A model generated the notes under the pieces. That model made no database searches and was not told the DNA's origin. It worked only from the letters and a program-made list of their open reading frames with translations. A DNA stretch of 64,000 nucleotides from the NCBI RefSeq assembly GCF_009646115.1, contig NZ_CP045720.1:1240001-1304000 (forward strand). The letters run 5' to 3'. The position numbers and the translations under genes were made by a program. The stretch is from Pantoea eucalypti. Its GTDB lineage: Bacteria; Pseudomonadota; Gammaproteobacteria; Enterobacterales; Enterobacteriaceae. Shown here one piece after another: positions 47,712 through 59,335 of the stretch (within the stretch, counting starts at the first letter, position 1; every line of letters starts with the position of its first letter).

Positions 47712-48485
47712 ATGGCTGACAATAAATTAAGCGTCACCGAATTGCATAAGCGTTACGGTGAACATGAAGTGCTGAAAGGGGTCTCGTTAACTGCTAAAGC
47801 GGGCGATGTGATCAGCATCATTGGATCGTCCGGTTCAGGGAAAAGTACCTTTTTACGCTGCATCAACTTCCTCGAAAAACCGAGTGAAGGCAGCATCATG
47901 GTGAACAACCAGCAGATCACCTTAGTCCGCGACAAAGATGGTCAGCTTAAAGTGGCTGACAAAGAGCAACTGCGCGCGTTGCGCACCAGCCTCACCATGG
48001 TGTTCCAGCACTTTAATCTCTGGAGTCACATGACAGTGCTGGAAAATGTGATGGAAGCGCCGATTCAGGTGCTGGGGCTGAGTAAAGCGGAAGCGCGTGA
48101 GCGCGCCATCCGCTATCTCGATAAAGTCGGCATTGATGCGCGGGCGCAGGCGAAGTATCCGGTGCATCTCTCGGGTGGTCAGCAGCAGCGTGTGTCGATT
48201 GCGCGCGCGCTGGCGATGGAGCCGGAAGTGTTGCTGTTTGATGAGCCGACGTCGGCGCTGGATCCTGAACTGGTAGGCGAAGTGCTGCGCATCATGCAGA
48301 AGCTGGCGGAAGAGGGTAAAACCATGGTGGTCGTCACGCATGAGATGGAATTTGCCCGTCACGTCTCCAGCCATGTGATTTTCCTGCACCAGGGCAAAAT
48401 CGAAGAGCAGGGGCCGCCTGCGGAGGTGTTTGGCAACCCGAAAAGTCCACGTTTACAGCAGTTCCTCAAGGGATCGCTGAAGTAA
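47712..48485 (+). CDS. hisP: Histidine/basic amino acid ABC transporter ATPase HisP
   Basis: HisP is the ATP-hydrolysing subunit. The 257-residue protein (E. coli 257) shows Walker [10 protein letters not shown], signature LSGGQQQR, Walker [12 protein letters not shown] and the switch His in VVTHEM. I chose ATG at 47712 ([16 protein letters not shown]), which aligns with the family; an in-frame TTG at 47700 overlaps hisM. It ends the operon and is followed by a terminator. Confidence 0.97.
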   Translation: MADNKLSVTELHKRYGEHEVLKGVSLTAKAGDVISIIGSSGSGKSTFLRCINFLEKPSEGSIMVNNQQITLVRDKDGQLKVADKEQLRALRTSLTMVFQHFNLWSHMTVLENVMEAPIQVLGLSKAEARERAIRYLDKVGIDARAQAKYPVHLSGGQQQRVSIARALAMEPEVLLFDEPTSALDPELVGEVLRIMQKLAEEGKTMVVVTHEMEFARHVSSHVIFLHQGKIEEQGPPAEVFGNPKSPRLQQFLKGSLK

Positions 48486-48490
48486 GCCTG

Positions 48491-48520
48491 AGCCCGCGCC
48501 TGGCCGGGCGCGGGCTTCTG
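48491..48520. terminator. Terminator between hisP and yfcH
   Basis: AGCCCGCGCC and GGGCGCGGGCT form a GC-rich 10-bp stem around TGGCC (48491-48516), followed by TCTGGTT. It serves hisP and may also act on the convergent yfcH, whose stop is 6 bases away. Confidence 0.8.
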
Positions 48521-48521
48521 G

Positions 48522-49421
48522 TTAATGCTTCACTACATCCTGCAATGCCTCCTGCAGATCGTACCAGCGGAAGCCAAAACCTGACGCCTCCAGCCGCTTT
48601 GGCAGCACATGTTGTCCTCCCAGCACCAGAACCGACGATTCGCCCATCATCAGCTTAATGGCGCTGGCAGGCGTACGCATAAAGGCCGGACGATGCATAA
48701 CCCGACCCAGCGTGGCGGCAAACTGCTCATTACGCACCGCGTAAGGTGCGACCATGTTGAACGGCCCTCTCAGGTCATCATGGTCCAGCAGCCAGATAAT
48801 GGCGTTGAGCATGTCATCAATATGGATCCACGGCATGTACTGTTTACCACTGCCGATTGGCCCGCCGATGCCGAGCTTAAACGGCCACTTCATTTTGCTG
48901 AGTGCGCCGCCCTCGGGCGCCAGTACCACGCCAGTTCGCAGCAGACAAACGCGGGTGCGTTCGCTTTCCGCCGTGAGCGCCAGCTGCTCCCAGCGGGCGC
49001 AGAGCTGATGCGTGAACTCATCCTGCCCCTGATCCTCTTCGGTCAGCACCAGATCGCCGGTATTGCCATAAAAGCCGGTTGCCGAACCTGAGATCAATAC
49101 GGCGGGTGGCGTAGTGCTGGCGTTGATCAGTGAGGCGATCTGCTCGGTTATCTGCCAGCGACTTTCACAGAGCTGCTGCTTGTGTGGCTCCGTCCAGCGT
49201 TTGTCAGCGATCGGTTCGCCCGCCAGATTAATCACCGCATCGATGTCATCCAGTGTCGACTGTTGCGCCAGTCCTGACCAGAGCGCGACGTTCTCGCCCA
49301 GTTTTTCACGCGCGCTGACCACGTCGCGCGTTACCACGCTGATCTGATGGCCCAACTGCTGCAGACGTGGAATCAGGTGACGGCCAATCAGTCCCGTGCC
49401 ACCGGTAATAAGAATGTGCAT
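48522..49421 (-). CDS. yfcH: SDR/epimerase family protein YfcH
   Basis: The 299-residue protein (E. coli 297) has an N-terminal Rossmann motif [16 protein letters not shown], the segment [13 protein letters not shown], and a C-terminal DUF1731 domain ([16 protein letters not shown]). It belongs to the SulA-like nucleotide-sugar epimerase family; no substrate is known. It is divergent from yfcF. In E. coli folX and yfcG lie nearby but neither is seen here. Confidence 0.93.
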   Translation of the reverse strand: MHILITGGTGLIGRHLIPRLQQLGHQISVVTRDVVSAREKLGENVALWSGLAQQSTLDDIDAVINLAGEPIADKRWTEPHKQQLCESRWQITEQIASLINASTTPPAVLISGSATGFYGNTGDLVLTEEDQGQDEFTHQLCARWEQLALTAESERTRVCLLRTGVVLAPEGGALSKMKWPFKLGIGGPIGSGKQYMPWIHIDDMLNAIIWLLDHDDLRGPFNMVAPYAVRNEQFAATLGRVMHRPAFMRTPASAIKLMMGESSVLVLGGQHVLPKRLEASGFGFRWYDLQEALQDVVKH

Positions 49422-49600
49422 GTTGCGGCTCCCTTGATGTTTTTGTTATTTGCACCTTTCAGCATAGAAGAGTGGAGCCACTCTATAGTGAGTCGCGTCG
49501 CGGTTTCTTCTTCTGAAGGAAGAGATCGGATCAGCTCAGCGTTGCCTTCGCAAAAAAAAATCGGTAAACATGATGCAATCCTGACAGCCAATTGAGGTAA

Positions 49601-50245
<645 letters not shown>

Positions 50246-50353
50246 CAGCCGGGGCTTGCTCATGCTGGCGTAAGTGATTACCTTACGCCACATAAAAATA
50301 ACGACGTGGCAAACTGCGTACGCAACTGTACGCCAAACAGGAAAGGGTTACGG

Positions 50354-50878
50354 ATGGTGGATCAAACTGCGGGTGACGGCATTGAGTGGGTCGATATCGT
50401 AAACGAAGAGAATGAAGTCGTTGCTCAGGCGACACGCGCGCAGATGCGTGCTCAGTGCCTGCGTCACCGCGCCACTTATATCGTGGTTCATGACGGTATG
50501 GGTAAGATTCTGGTACAGCGTCGCACCGAGATAAAAGATTTTATGCCGGGCAAACTGGACGCAACCGCAGGTGGCGTGGTGCAGAGCGGTGAAGATATGC
50601 TGGAATCTGCGCGACGTGAAGCGGAAGAGGAGTTAGGGATTGCCGCCGTGCCGTTTGCTGAGCATGGCAAATTCTACTTCGAAGATCAGCATTGCCGTGT
50701 CTGGGGCGGTCTGTTCAGTTGTGTGTCACATGGCCCTTTCGCCATGCAGGAATCGGAAGTCGATGAGATTATCTGGATGACGCCCGATGAGATCACCGCA
50801 CGCTGTGATGAATTTACCGACGATTCGCTGAAAGCGCTCTCTCTGTGGATGAGCCGCAACGGTGATAACCGGGCCTGA
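50354..50878 (+). CDS. yfcD: NUDIX hydrolase YfcD
   Basis: The 174-residue protein (E. coli 180) contains a NUDIX box beginning [20 protein letters not shown] and ending ELGI, plus the conserved [19 protein letters not shown] start ([19 protein letters not shown]). The family hydrolyses nucleoside diphosphate derivatives; the substrate of YfcD is not settled. I chose ATG at 50354 after AGGAAAGG; an earlier in-frame ATG at 50306 is not conserved. A bidirectional terminator separates it from pta. Confidence 0.93.
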   Translation: MVDQTAGDGIEWVDIVNEENEVVAQATRAQMRAQCLRHRATYIVVHDGMGKILVQRRTEIKDFMPGKLDATAGGVVQSGEDMLESARREAEEELGIAAVPFAEHGKFYFEDQHCRVWGGLFSCVSHGPFAMQESEVDEIIWMTPDEITARCDEFTDDSLKALSLWMSRNGDNRA

Positions 50879-50940
50879 AAACGGGCGCATTCATACCAGT
50901 GACCGACGCGCATTAACGCGGACTGCCCGGTTACCGGCGA

Positions 50941-50972
50941 AAAAAAAGGCATGCCTCGTGGCATGCCTTTTT
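50941..50972. terminator. Bidirectional terminator between yfcD and pta
   Basis: AAAAAGGCATGCC and GGCATGCCTTTTT form a 13-bp stem with loop TCGT, flanked by A and T runs. It serves yfcD on the plus strand and pta on the minus strand. Confidence 0.93.
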
Positions 50973-50988
50973 CGTTGTTACCAGACGC

Positions 50989-53133
50989 TTAACCTTCAGC
51001 CTGCTGTGACTGAATAGCCGTCAGGGCGATGGTATAGACGATGTCGTCAACCAGCGCACCGCGCGACAGATCGTTGACCGGCTTACGCATACCCTGCAGC
51101 ATCGGTCCGATTGAGATCAGATCGGCTGAACGCTGTACCGCTTTGTAGGTGGTGTTACCGGTGTTGAGATCCGGGAAGATAAACACGGTAGCGCGACCTG
51201 CAACCTGTGAATTTGGCGCTTTCGATTTCGCCACATCTTCCATGATCGCGGCGTCATACTGCAGCGGACCATCGATGACCAGATCAGGACGTTTCTCCTG
51301 CGCAATGCGCGTTGCTTCACGCACTTTCTCAACATCGCTACCTGCACCTGACGTGCCGGTAGAGTAGGAGATCATCGCCACACGCGGATCGATACCAAAG
51401 GCGCTGGCAGAATCAGCTGACTGGATAGCAATCTCAGCCAGCTGCTCAGCGGTGGGATCCGGGTTAATGGCGCAGTCACCGTAGACCAGCACCTGCTCCG
51501 GCAGCAGCATAAAGAACACGGATGAAACCAGCGAGCTGTTCGGCGCGGTTTTGATCAACTGCAGTGGCGGACGAATGGTGTTGGCGGTGGTGTGAACCGC
51601 GCCTGAAACCAGACCATCCACTTCACCGCTCTCCAGCATCATGGTGCCGAGAACCACGTTATCTTCCAGCTGCTCCTGAGCGACCACTTCGGTCATGCCT
51701 TTGCTCTTACGCAGCTCAACCAGACGTGGCACGTAGTTTTCACGTACCTGCTCCGGGTCAACAATTTCGACACCTTTGCCCAGTACGACACCCTGAGCCG
51801 CAGCGACACGCTGAATCTCATCCGGATTGCCTAACAGGACGCAGGTGGCGATACCGCGCTCAGCACAGATAGAGGCCGCTTTAACCGTACGCGGCTCATC
51901 ACCCTCTGGCAGCACGACGCGTTTACCCGCTTTACGCGCGAGCTCAGTCAGCTGGTAGCGGAAGGCTGGAGGTGACAGGCGACGGCTGCGCTCAGAGGTG
52001 GCGGTCAGTGACTCAATCCACTCGGCATTAATGTAGCTGGCCACATATTCCTGCACTTTCTCAATGCGCTGCGTATCGTCAGCAGGCACTTCAAGATTAA
52101 AGCTCTGCAGGCTCAGGGAGGTCTGCCAGGTGTTGGTTTTCACCATAAACACCGGCAGGCCGGTCTGGAAAGCCCGGTCGCAGAGACGGGCGATGCGATC
52201 GTCAATCTCATAGTTACCGGTCAGCAGAATTGCACCAATTTCAATGCCGTTCATCGCGGCCAGACAGGCGGCGACCAGCACATCAGGGCGGTCTGCGGAA
52301 GTCACCAGCAGTGAGCCAGGACGGAAATGCTCCAGCATGTGCGGGATACTGCGCGCACAGAAGGTGACGGATTTGACCCGGCGGGTCTGAATTTCACCTT
52401 CATTGATGATACGCGCATCCAGGTGGCGGCACATATCGATCGCGCGGGTAGCAATCAGATCAAAGCTCCACGGCACGCAGCCCAGCACCGGCAGCGGGCT
52501 GTCTGAGAACAGCTGCTTTGGATCGATGTTGGCGATGCTCGCTTTTGAGGAGTCATCAAAGATCTCTGACAGGTCAGGACGGGTACGCCCCTGATCATCC
52601 ACCGGCGCGTTGAGTTTGTTGATAATTACGCCCGTGATATTTTTGTTCTTCTGACCGCCGAAGCTGCTCTGAGTCAGTTCAATGCGCTCTTTCAACTGTG
52701 CCGGCGAGTCATTGCCCAGCGCCATCACGAAGACGATTTCTGCGTTCAGGGTTTTGGCGATTTCGTAGTTCAGCGCGTTGGCAAACTGATGCTTACGGGT
52801 CGGCACAAGCCCTTCAACCAGAACCACTTCCGCATCCTGCGTGTTGGCATGGTAACGGGAGATGATCTCTTCCATCAGCACATCCTGCTGGTTCGATCCC
52901 AGCAGAGATTCAACACGTGACATCTGCAGCGGTTCAGCGGCAGGAATCGAGGAGTTCTTACGGATGATGGTGGTGGTTTGATCCGGCGTATCGCCGCCGC
53001 TACGCGGCTGAGCAATTGGCTTGAAGACGCTGAGACGGACGCCTTTGCGCTCCATGGCGCGAATAACGCCGAGGCTGACGCTGGTCAGGCCGACGCTGGT
53101 GCCGGTCGGAATGAGCATAATTGTACGTGACAC
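50989..53133 (-). CDS. pta: Phosphate acetyltransferase Pta
   Basis: Pta interconverts acetyl-CoA and acetyl phosphate; with AckA it forms the main acetate pathway and sets acetyl phosphate levels. The 714-residue protein (E. coli 714) has an N-terminal regulatory domain like DRTGG/CobB proteins ([18 protein letters not shown]) and a C-terminal catalytic domain from about residue 390 ([47 protein letters not shown]). It follows ackA after 71 bases that contain a hairpin. Confidence 0.98.
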   Translation of the reverse strand: MSRTIMLIPTGTSVGLTSVSLGVIRAMERKGVRLSVFKPIAQPRSGGDTPDQTTTIIRKNSSIPAAEPLQMSRVESLLGSNQQDVLMEEIISRYHANTQDAEVVLVEGLVPTRKHQFANALNYEIAKTLNAEIVFVMALGNDSPAQLKERIELTQSSFGGQKNKNITGVIINKLNAPVDDQGRTRPDLSEIFDDSSKASIANIDPKQLFSDSPLPVLGCVPWSFDLIATRAIDMCRHLDARIINEGEIQTRRVKSVTFCARSIPHMLEHFRPGSLLVTSADRPDVLVAACLAAMNGIEIGAILLTGNYEIDDRIARLCDRAFQTGLPVFMVKTNTWQTSLSLQSFNLEVPADDTQRIEKVQEYVASYINAEWIESLTATSERSRRLSPPAFRYQLTELARKAGKRVVLPEGDEPRTVKAASICAERGIATCVLLGNPDEIQRVAAAQGVVLGKGVEIVDPEQVRENYVPRLVELRKSKGMTEVVAQEQLEDNVVLGTMMLESGEVDGLVSGAVHTTANTIRPPLQLIKTAPNSSLVSSVFFMLLPEQVLVYGDCAINPDPTAEQLAEIAIQSADSASAFGIDPRVAMISYSTGTSGAGSDVEKVREATRIAQEKRPDLVIDGPLQYDAAIMEDVAKSKAPNSQVAGRATVFIFPDLNTGNTTYKAVQRSADLISIGPMLQGMRKPVNDLSRGALVDDIVYTIALTAIQSQQAEG

Positions 53134-53162
53134 GTTTGAACCTCTCAGTAATGGCAGGGTGT

Positions 53163-53195
53163 CAAAAACAACTCCGTCAGCCTGAGCTGACGGAG
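53163..53195 (-). terminator. Intercistronic hairpin between ackA and pta
   Basis: CTCCGTCAGC (53172-53181) and GCTGACGGAG (53186-53195) are perfect 10-bp repeats with a 4-base loop. On the minus strand they are followed by TTGTTTTTG, so partial termination after ackA is likely, which would lower pta relative to ackA. Confidence 0.7.
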
Positions 53196-53204
53196 AGAAG
53201 TGTT

Positions 53205-54407
53205 TTACGCAGTCAGCCGCGCGGCGTCCTGGGCGATGACCAGTTCTTCGTTGGTCGGAATCACCAGCGCCGGGCGAGTGCCTTCTTTATTGATGTAACC
53301 AGATTTGCCGAAACGGGCGGCCAGGTTGCGATCGTGGTCAACTTCAAAGCCCAGCAGCGCCAGTTTTTTCAGTGAGAGTTCACGCACCATCGCGGCGTTT
53401 TCGCCGATGCCGCCGGTAAACACGACGGCGTCAAGACGGCCATCCATCAGCGCGGTGTAACTGCCGATATATTTCGCCAGACGATGACAGAAGACATCCA
53501 TTGCACGCTTCGCATCTTCTTTGGTGCTGTAGTTATCTTCAACGTAGCGGCAGTCGCTGGTGACTTCGGTCAGACCTAACAGGCCAGACTCTTTAGTCAG
53601 CAGTTTATTGATGGCATCAACGCTCATACCCAGCGTATCGTGGAGGAAGAAGACTATCGCCGGGTCGATGTCGCCACTGCGCGTACCCATCACCAGGCCT
53701 TCCAGCGGGGTCAGACCCATTGAGGTGTCCACGCACTCGCCGTTGCGAATCGCAGAGACCGAACCGCCGTTGCCGAGGTGACAGGTGATGATGTTCAGTG
53801 ACGCCAGTGGCTTGTTAAGCATTTTGGCCGCTTCGTGAGTCACGTAGAAGTGGCTGGTACCATGTGCGCCATAGCGACGAACGCCATGCTCTTTGTACAA
53901 TTTGTACGGCAGCGCATAGAGATAAGACTCTTCCGGCATTGTCTGATGGAAAGCGGTGTCAAATACCGCGACATTCTTGTCTGACAGGTGAGGGAAATTT
54001 TTCATCGCTTCATCAATACCGATCAGATGAGCCGGATTGTGCAGCGGTGCGAAAGAGGAGGCGTCTTTGATGCCCTGGACGACTTTTTCAGTGATGATGA
54101 CTGACTGCGTCAGTTTTTCGCCGCCATGAACGATACGATGGCCGATTGCAGCAATTTGTGCCGAAAGCTCAGGTTTTTGTGCCAGAATGGATTTAACGAT
54201 AAAGTTCAGCGCTTCGCTGTGCGCTGCGCCAGCACCCAGAGGCGCTTCCTGTTTTTCGCCTTCCAGCTTCCATTTGATACGGGCTTCAGGAAGATGGAAA
54301 CATTCCGCCAGGCCTGACAGGAACTCTTCACCGCTGGCAGGGTTAAGAATGGCAAACTTCAGGGAAGAGCTGCCACAGTTCAGAACCAGAACTAACTTAC
54401 TCGACAT
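53205..54407 (-). CDS. ackA: Acetate kinase AckA
   Basis: AckA interconverts acetyl phosphate plus ADP and acetate plus ATP. The 400-residue protein (E. coli 400) shows the acetokinase signatures [49 protein letters not shown] and [13 protein letters not shown]. It heads the ackA-pta operon. AGGTACTTCC lies just upstream of its start at 54407. Confidence 0.98.
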   Translation of the reverse strand: MSSKLVLVLNCGSSSLKFAILNPASGEEFLSGLAECFHLPEARIKWKLEGEKQEAPLGAGAAHSEALNFIVKSILAQKPELSAQIAAIGHRIVHGGEKLTQSVIITEKVVQGIKDASSFAPLHNPAHLIGIDEAMKNFPHLSDKNVAVFDTAFHQTMPEESYLYALPYKLYKEHGVRRYGAHGTSHFYVTHEAAKMLNKPLASLNIITCHLGNGGSVSAIRNGECVDTSMGLTPLEGLVMGTRSGDIDPAIVFFLHDTLGMSVDAINKLLTKESGLLGLTEVTSDCRYVEDNYSTKEDAKRAMDVFCHRLAKYIGSYTALMDGRLDAVVFTGGIGENAAMVRELSLKKLALLGFEVDHDRNLAARFGKSGYINKEGTRPALVIPTNEELVIAQDAARLTA

Positions 54408-54744
54408 GGAAGTACCTATTTTTTGAGAGTGGCTAAATTAAACGCAATCAGACTATCAGCGTAGCCCATGAAAGCTGGTAGATTAATGACAAACATCATG
54501 CGGTAGACAGAAATCTGCGATTCCGCAAAAAATTTCGGTAATCTTACGCGAAAATTTTAAGATTGCCTTGTCGAAACTTGGCTCAGGCCTCTTCCCAAAG
54601 GCGCATTCCGCTTCCGGAGAGGTGTTAAAACGGCGTCAGAATAGCTGGAGTCATCTTTAAAGACAAAAATAATTGAAGCTTGTTACGTAAAGTTGTGTCT
54701 TTATAACTATTTTTTAATCTTTGCAGTATTAGTTGAGGTGAGCC
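54408..54744. other. ackA-yfbV divergent intergenic region
   Basis: These 337 bases separate divergent ackA and yfbV and contain no gene. They should hold the ackA promoters on the left and the yfbV promoter on the right. Small inverted repeats such as CCGAAATTTT-like blocks near 54525-54560 are seen, but no regulator site can be named. Confidence 0.55.
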
Positions 54745-55197
54745 ATGGCGAATGAATCTGGCAGTACCAATTGGTTTCGGATGTTTCAGCGCGGCCAACA
54801 CTATATGAAGACCTGGCCTGCTGATAAGCGCCTGGCCCCCGTGTTCCCGGAAAACCGGGTTTCATCGGCAACCCGTTTTGCCATTCGTTTTATGCCACCT
54901 CTGGCGATTTTTACGCTGACCTGGCAGATTGCGATGGGCGGTCAGTTAGGCCCGGCCGTGGCGACTGCGCTGTTTGCCTGCAGCCTGCCGATGCAGGGAC
55001 TGTGGTGGCTGGGCAAGCGTTCAGTGACGCCACTGCCGCCAACGCTGCTTAACTGGTTTCATGAGGTGCGTACCCGACTGGAAGAAGCCGGGCAGGCGAT
55101 AGCACCGGTTGAAGGCAAGCCGACTTATCAGGCACTGGCCGATCTGCTTAAGCGGGCGTTTAAACAGCTCGACCGCACCTTCCTCGACGATCTCTAG
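54745..55197 (+). CDS. yfbV: UPF0208 membrane protein YfbV
   Basis: The 150-residue protein (E. coli 151) has two membrane segments in the middle (about residues 47-65 and 70-90, [23 protein letters not shown] and [17 protein letters not shown] in shorter parts) and the conserved [15 protein letters not shown]. It has been linked to insulation of the Ter macrodomain in E. coli. GAGGTGAGCC precedes the start. Confidence 0.93.
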   Translation: MANESGSTNWFRMFQRGQHYMKTWPADKRLAPVFPENRVSSATRFAIRFMPPLAIFTLTWQIAMGGQLGPAVATALFACSLPMQGLWWLGKRSVTPLPPTLLNWFHEVRTRLEEAGQAIAPVEGKPTYQALADLLKRAFKQLDRTFLDDL

Positions 55198-55211
55198 GCA
55201 AACCCAGGCTG

Positions 55212-55230
55212 GCGGTAAAATAATTACCGC
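55212..55230 (+). other. Hairpin after yfbV
   Basis: GCGGTAA (55212-55218) and TTACCGC (55224-55230) form a 7-bp stem with loop AATAA, 14 bases past the yfbV stop. No T-run follows, so it is a weak terminator at most. Confidence 0.4.
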
Positions 55231-55342
55231 TAACCTGCGGCCAAATCAAAGAAAGGCGAGACGGCGGTTTCCGTGTCGTTAACGCTGTGCAATCATTTCT
55301 CCATTGTCGATTAACTGAGCGGTCTCTGACCGGGAGTCAATG

Positions 55343-55837
55343 ATGGAAATGACCCATGCACAGCGTTTGATTCTCACTAACCAGTATAAAATCATGGCGA
55401 TGCTTGAGCCTGAAAATGCTGAACGCTTCCGCCGTTACCAGACCATCATCGAACGCGGCTATGCGCTGCAGATGCGTGAACTGGACAAAGAGTTTGGCGA
55501 ACTCAGCGAAGCGATCTGCCGGACGGTGATCGATATTATGGAGATGCATCATGCCCTCCATGTTTCCTGGTCGAACCTCAAAGATAAAGGTCAGCTTGAA
55601 GCGCGCCGTCTCGCCTTTTTGGGCTTTGATGCGGCAACTGAAGCGCGGCTGCTGGGCTACGTCCGTTTTATGGTGAATACAGAAGGGCGGTATACCCACT
55701 TCGATTCCGGTACTCACGGTTTCAATGCCCAGACCCCAATGTGGGAAAAGTATCAACGCATGTTAGCTTTGTGGCAGACTTGTCCGCGCCAGTACCATTT
55801 AAGTGCAAATGAAATTGCACAAGTGATCAATGCCTGA
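55343..55837 (+). CDS. yfbU: YfbU family protein
   Basis: The 164-residue protein equals the E. coli YfbU length and shares [20 protein letters not shown] read across residues 7-26 and [19 protein letters not shown] near residue 120. The family is helical; overexpression in E. coli has been linked to toxicity under stress, but the role is not known. Two ATGs are adjacent (55340 and 55343); GGGAG is 7 bases before the second, so I chose it. It is followed by yfbT after 13 bases. Confidence 0.92.
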   Translation: MEMTHAQRLILTNQYKIMAMLEPENAERFRRYQTIIERGYALQMRELDKEFGELSEAICRTVIDIMEMHHALHVSWSNLKDKGQLEARRLAFLGFDAATEARLLGYVRFMVNTEGRYTHFDSGTHGFNAQTPMWEKYQRMLALWQTCPRQYHLSANEIAQVINA

Positions 55838-55850
55838 AGAGGAGGAGCGC

Positions 55851-56510
55851 GTGACCTACAGAGGTTTTCTATTTGATTTAGACGGCACGCTGGTGGATTC
55901 GCTGCCAGCGGTTGAACGAGCCTGGAGCCAGTGGGGTGCCCGTCATGGTATCGCCGCTGATGAGATCCTGGATTTTATCCATGGCAAACAGGCGATCACC
56001 TCTTTGCGTCATTTTATGGCAGGTCAGTCGGAAGAGGCTATACAGGCGGAGTTTACCGCGCTGGAGCAGGCTGAAGCGGCGGACACCGACGGTGTGCAGG
56101 CGCTGCCCGGTGCCGTCGCGTTGCTGAACCGGCTGAACGAACTGAATATTCCCTGGGCAATTGTCACCTCAGGCTCGGTGCCGGTCGCTCATGCCCGTCA
56201 CAAAGCCGCGGGGTTACCAAAGCCTGCTGTGTTCATTACGGCTGAGCAGGTGGCGAAAGGTAAACCTGAACCCGATCCTTACCTGCTGGGTGCGGAGAAA
56301 CTGGGGTTAGCGGCGACAGCGTGCGTAGTGGCAGAAGATGCTCCCGCCGGAATTTTATCCGGCCTGAATGCGGGCTGCACGGTGATTGCTATTAATCCTG
56401 CGGCGGAGACACCCCGGCTGGATGACGTGGCGCTTAAGCTCGAATCGCTGGCATCGCTGGTAGTTTCCCGCGAGTCTGATGGCAGTTTTACCTTTAGTCA
56501 GCAGGCTTAA
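55851..56510 (+). CDS. yfbT: Sugar-phosphate phosphatase YfbT (HxpA)
   Basis: This HAD-family phosphatase acts on hexose and hexitol phosphates in E. coli. The 219-residue protein has motif I FLFDLDGTLVDS, motif II VTSGS, motif III Lys in KGKPEPDPYLLGAEKL and motif IV VVAEDAPAG. The GTG at 55851 is preceded by GAGGAGGAGC and gives a product aligned with E. coli (216); the ATG at 55830 would overlap yfbU and read through the ribosome site. Confidence 0.94.
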   Translation: MTYRGFLFDLDGTLVDSLPAVERAWSQWGARHGIAADEILDFIHGKQAITSLRHFMAGQSEEAIQAEFTALEQAEAADTDGVQALPGAVALLNRLNELNIPWAIVTSGSVPVAHARHKAAGLPKPAVFITAEQVAKGKPEPDPYLLGAEKLGLAATACVVAEDAPAGILSGLNAGCTVIAINPAAETPRLDDVALKLESLASLVVSRESDGSFTFSQQA

Positions 56511-56516
56511 GGGTTC

Positions 56517-56539
56517 GCCCGGCGGCCAGTTCGCCGGGC
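56517..56539. terminator. Hairpin between yfbT and yfbR
   Basis: GCCCGGCG (56517-56524) and CGCCGGGC (56532-56539) form an 8-bp GC-rich stem with a 7-base loop between convergent yfbT and yfbR. T-runs are short on both sides, so termination is probable but not strong. Confidence 0.6.
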
Positions 56540-57139
56540 TTAAAGAGGCGTATCCTGCGAGATTTCATCCAGTGACAGGCTGAAGCTCGGAATGAACACG
56601 TCAACGAAGTAATCCATCTCCGGCGAACGACGCTGCGCCAGGGTCTTTTCCAGCCGTGCTTTCGCCAGTAAAAATTCATTATTCCCGGCAGACAACTCTT
56701 CAAGACACTTAACATAGGCACAGAGCGCATCCGCCTGTTTCACAACGGCCTGCTCCTCTTCGCTATGCAGATGCTCATCGATCAGCGGGCGATAGATTTC
56801 CTGAAACTCTTCCGGCAGCATCTCAATCAGCTTTTGCTGAGCAATCTTTTCGATTTTCTTATATTCGTGGGCGATCTGCGCGTTGTAATACTTCACCGGT
56901 GTCGGTAAATCGCCGGTAAGCACTTCACTGGCATCGTGATAAAGCGCCAGCATGGCAATACGATCGGCATTAAGCGACCCGCTGAACTTGAGATTTTTGA
57001 TCACCGCCAGGGCGTGCGCCACCATAGCGACCTGCAGACTGTGTTCCGAGACATTTTCGGTGCGCACATTGCGCATCAGCGGCCAGCGATTAATCAGCTT
57101 AAGACGGGAGAGGTGAGCAAAGAAGTGGCTTTGTGTCAT
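56540..57139 (-). CDS. yfbR: 5'-deoxynucleotidase YfbR
   Basis: YfbR is an HD-domain phosphatase that dephosphorylates deoxyribonucleoside 5'-monophosphates. The 199-residue protein equals the E. coli length. It has His33 ([15 protein letters not shown]), the HD pair in [13 protein letters not shown] and the distal Asp in KQADALCAY. The start [19 protein letters not shown] agrees with the family. Confidence 0.95.
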   Translation of the reverse strand: MTQSHFFAHLSRLKLINRWPLMRNVRTENVSEHSLQVAMVAHALAVIKNLKFSGSLNADRIAMLALYHDASEVLTGDLPTPVKYYNAQIAHEYKKIEKIAQQKLIEMLPEEFQEIYRPLIDEHLHSEEEQAVVKQADALCAYVKCLEELSAGNNEFLLAKARLEKTLAQRRSPEMDYFVDVFIPSFSLSLDEISQDTPL

Positions 57140-57161
57140 GCGCGTTCCTGTTGGCAGGCAG

Positions 57162-57182
57162 GGGAGAGACCGGCTCTCCCCA
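57162..57182 (-). other. Hairpin downstream of alaA
   Basis: GGGGAGAG and CTCTCCCC form a perfect 8-bp stem with a 5-base loop between alaA and yfbR on the same strand. No T-run follows on the minus strand, so readthrough to yfbR is possible. Confidence 0.5.
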
Positions 57183-57208
57183 AATAACGTCAGTATACGC
57201 GGGCGTGA

Positions 57209-58426
57209 TTACTGACGATAGCCTTGCAGGAAACGCCCAAATTTATTAATCGCCATCTCCAGGTCATCGACGCGTGGCAGCGTAACGATGCGAAGATGAT
57301 CGGGCCATGGCCAGTTGAACGCACTGCCCTGAACCAGCAACACTTTTTCCTGTAACAGAAAATCCAGCACCATCTTCTGATCGTCGAAGATATTGAATTT
57401 TTTGGCATCGATTTTCGGGAACATGTAGAGCGCGCCCTGCGGCTTCACACAGCTGACGCCAGGAATATCATTGATCAACTCCCATGCACGCTGGCGCTGC
57501 TCGTAGAGACGACCACCAGGCATGATAAATTCGCTGATGCTCTGATAGCCGCCCAGTGCCGTCTGAATCGCATGCTGCGCCGGGACGTTGGCACACAGAC
57601 GCATTGAGGCGAGCATTTCCAGCCCTTCAATATAGCCTTTCGCATGTTTCTTCGGCCCGTTCAGTACCATCCAGCCCTGACGGAAACCGGCCACGCGATA
57701 GGTTTTGGAGAGGCCATTGAACGTCACGGTCAGTAGATCGGGCGCCAGGGCCGCAATGCAGTGATGCTGGGCGTCGTCGTAAAGGATCTTGTCGTAGATT
57801 TCGTCGGCGAAAATGATCAGATTATGCTGACGCGCAATTTCAACCACCTCTAACAGCAGTTCTTTACTGTAGACCGCGCCGGTAGGGTTATTCGGGTTGA
57901 TGATCACGATGCCACGGGTACGAGGCGTTATCTTGCTACGGATATCATCCAGATCAGGGAACCAGCCGGCAGACTCATCACACAGATAGTGCACCGCTTT
58001 ACCGCTGGAGAGAGAAACCGCGGCTGTCCATAAGGGATAGTCGGGCGCGGGCACCAGCATTTCGTCGCCGCTATTCAGTAACGCCTGCATCGCCTGCACG
58101 ATGAGTTCTGATACCCCGTTACCGATATAAATATCTTCTACCGTGACATCGCGCATGTCGCGTGCCTGATAGTGCTGCATGATTGCTTTACGGGCGGAGT
58201 AGAGGCCCTTGGAGTCGCAATAACCCTGAGCGCTGGGAAGGTTACGAATGACATCAACCAGGATCTCATCCGGTGCTTCGAAACCAAACGGCGCCGGATT
58301 GCCAATGTTCAGCTTGAGAACTTTATTACCTTCTTCTTCAAGGCGCTTAGCCTCTTTCAGTACCGGTCCACGGATGTCATAACAGACGTTATCGAGTTTT
58401 CCGGATTTATCAATTTGAAAAGTCAT
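57209..58426 (-). CDS. alaA: Glutamate-pyruvate aminotransferase AlaA
   Basis: AlaA makes alanine from pyruvate and glutamate. The 405-residue protein equals the E. coli length and has the PLP lysine in FNGLSKTYRVAGFRQGWM, NPNNPTGAVYSKELL and FADEIYDKILYDD of class I aminotransferases. I chose ATG at 58426 (MTFQIDKSGKLDNVCYDIRG); the frame extends upstream to 58504 but these residues are not family-like. It is divergent from lrhA across a long gap. Confidence 0.96.
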   Translation of the reverse strand: MTFQIDKSGKLDNVCYDIRGPVLKEAKRLEEEGNKVLKLNIGNPAPFGFEAPDEILVDVIRNLPSAQGYCDSKGLYSARKAIMQHYQARDMRDVTVEDIYIGNGVSELIVQAMQALLNSGDEMLVPAPDYPLWTAAVSLSSGKAVHYLCDESAGWFPDLDDIRSKITPRTRGIVIINPNNPTGAVYSKELLLEVVEIARQHNLIIFADEIYDKILYDDAQHHCIAALAPDLLTVTFNGLSKTYRVAGFRQGWMVLNGPKKHAKGYIEGLEMLASMRLCANVPAQHAIQTALGGYQSISEFIMPGGRLYEQRQRAWELINDIPGVSCVKPQGALYMFPKIDAKKFNIFDDQKMVLDFLLQEKVLLVQGSAFNWPWPDHLRIVTLPRVDDLEMAINKFGRFLQGYRQ

Positions 58427-59033
58427 TGTTACCGCCTTGATGGGCAGAATCCTTGTGGCTGCCACAGAAATCGAACCAGCACAATGTACTCTCCTCACGG
58501 TCACAAAAGAAGGGTGCCGCCCCGTTTTGGCGGGTTCAACAACTTTTTGCAGAATGCGTAGCGTAAAAAGTAACAGCTCTCGCTGAGGGTGGTTAATAAA
58601 ACTATGTATAAAGAAATTTTTAGAATTTTAATCCACCCAAAACCGTAGCGAGCCAACATCTGCCTCTGGAATTTAAAAAGGTTTGTGGACTCAATACGGA
58701 GAGATATTTTCTTTACCGCTGAAATATACACTTTGAGGAATAGTTAAAATTTATTTTATTAATGTTCGTTTTATGGCCAGTTTTATAACATGAGAACTAT
58801 TTACGCCTTAACACTGCTTAAGAGTGTGCTGTTTAAGGCCTTGTGATCGCCGGAAAAGTACCAAAAAAGGCGTTTCATTCGGCACCTTAAATACAGGATA
58901 GTGAGCACTACTTAACACTTCCTCACTAACTTTCAGAACGTTGAAGGCTTAAAAAGTGATCAATAATGTGGCATAAGGGTCACGAAATGCCTTTGTCACA
59001 AAATTTACAGCGCTTTTCACAAAATCATTTCCA

Positions 59034-59062
59034 TTTTGAAGTCAAAAATGATTAAGTATAAT
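59034..59062 (+). promoter_or_regulatory. Possible lrhA promoter
   Basis: TTTTGA (59034-59039) and TATAAT (59057-59062) are separated by 17 bp. Transcription would start about 320 bases before lrhA, giving a long leader like that reported for E. coli lrhA. Confidence 0.4.
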
Positions 59063-59316
59063 TTATTATTTAGTGCACTTCGCCGCTTCGCCTTGATAGC
59101 CCGCTAAGTGTAGTTTTTATCCCGCCCGATTCATTCCGGTGGGAATAAGACAACTAAACAGCTTCCTGCATTTGCGCACCCCAGCGCCATCGGTACAGAA
59201 GAAGTTGTCTCTGTCTTAAAGCATCGTGCTCCCTTCGGGTGAGTCAACGGTGCAGGTTCCACATAAAATTTTTTTATGTCAGTCTTCACACAGGACTGTC
59301 ATTAAGCACCATTACC

Positions 59317-59335
59317 GCTTATCACTTTGATAAGC
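59317..59335 (+). other. Inverted repeat in the lrhA leader
   Basis: GCTTATCA and TGATAAGC are perfect 8-bp repeats with a 3-base spacer, 55 bases before the lrhA start. It could be a leader hairpin or a protein-binding dyad. Confidence 0.5.

Noticed and set aside
58501..58731. 76-codon minus-strand frame upstream of alaA
   Set aside because: It has one hydrophobic stretch but no ribosome site, and it covers the alaA promoter area.
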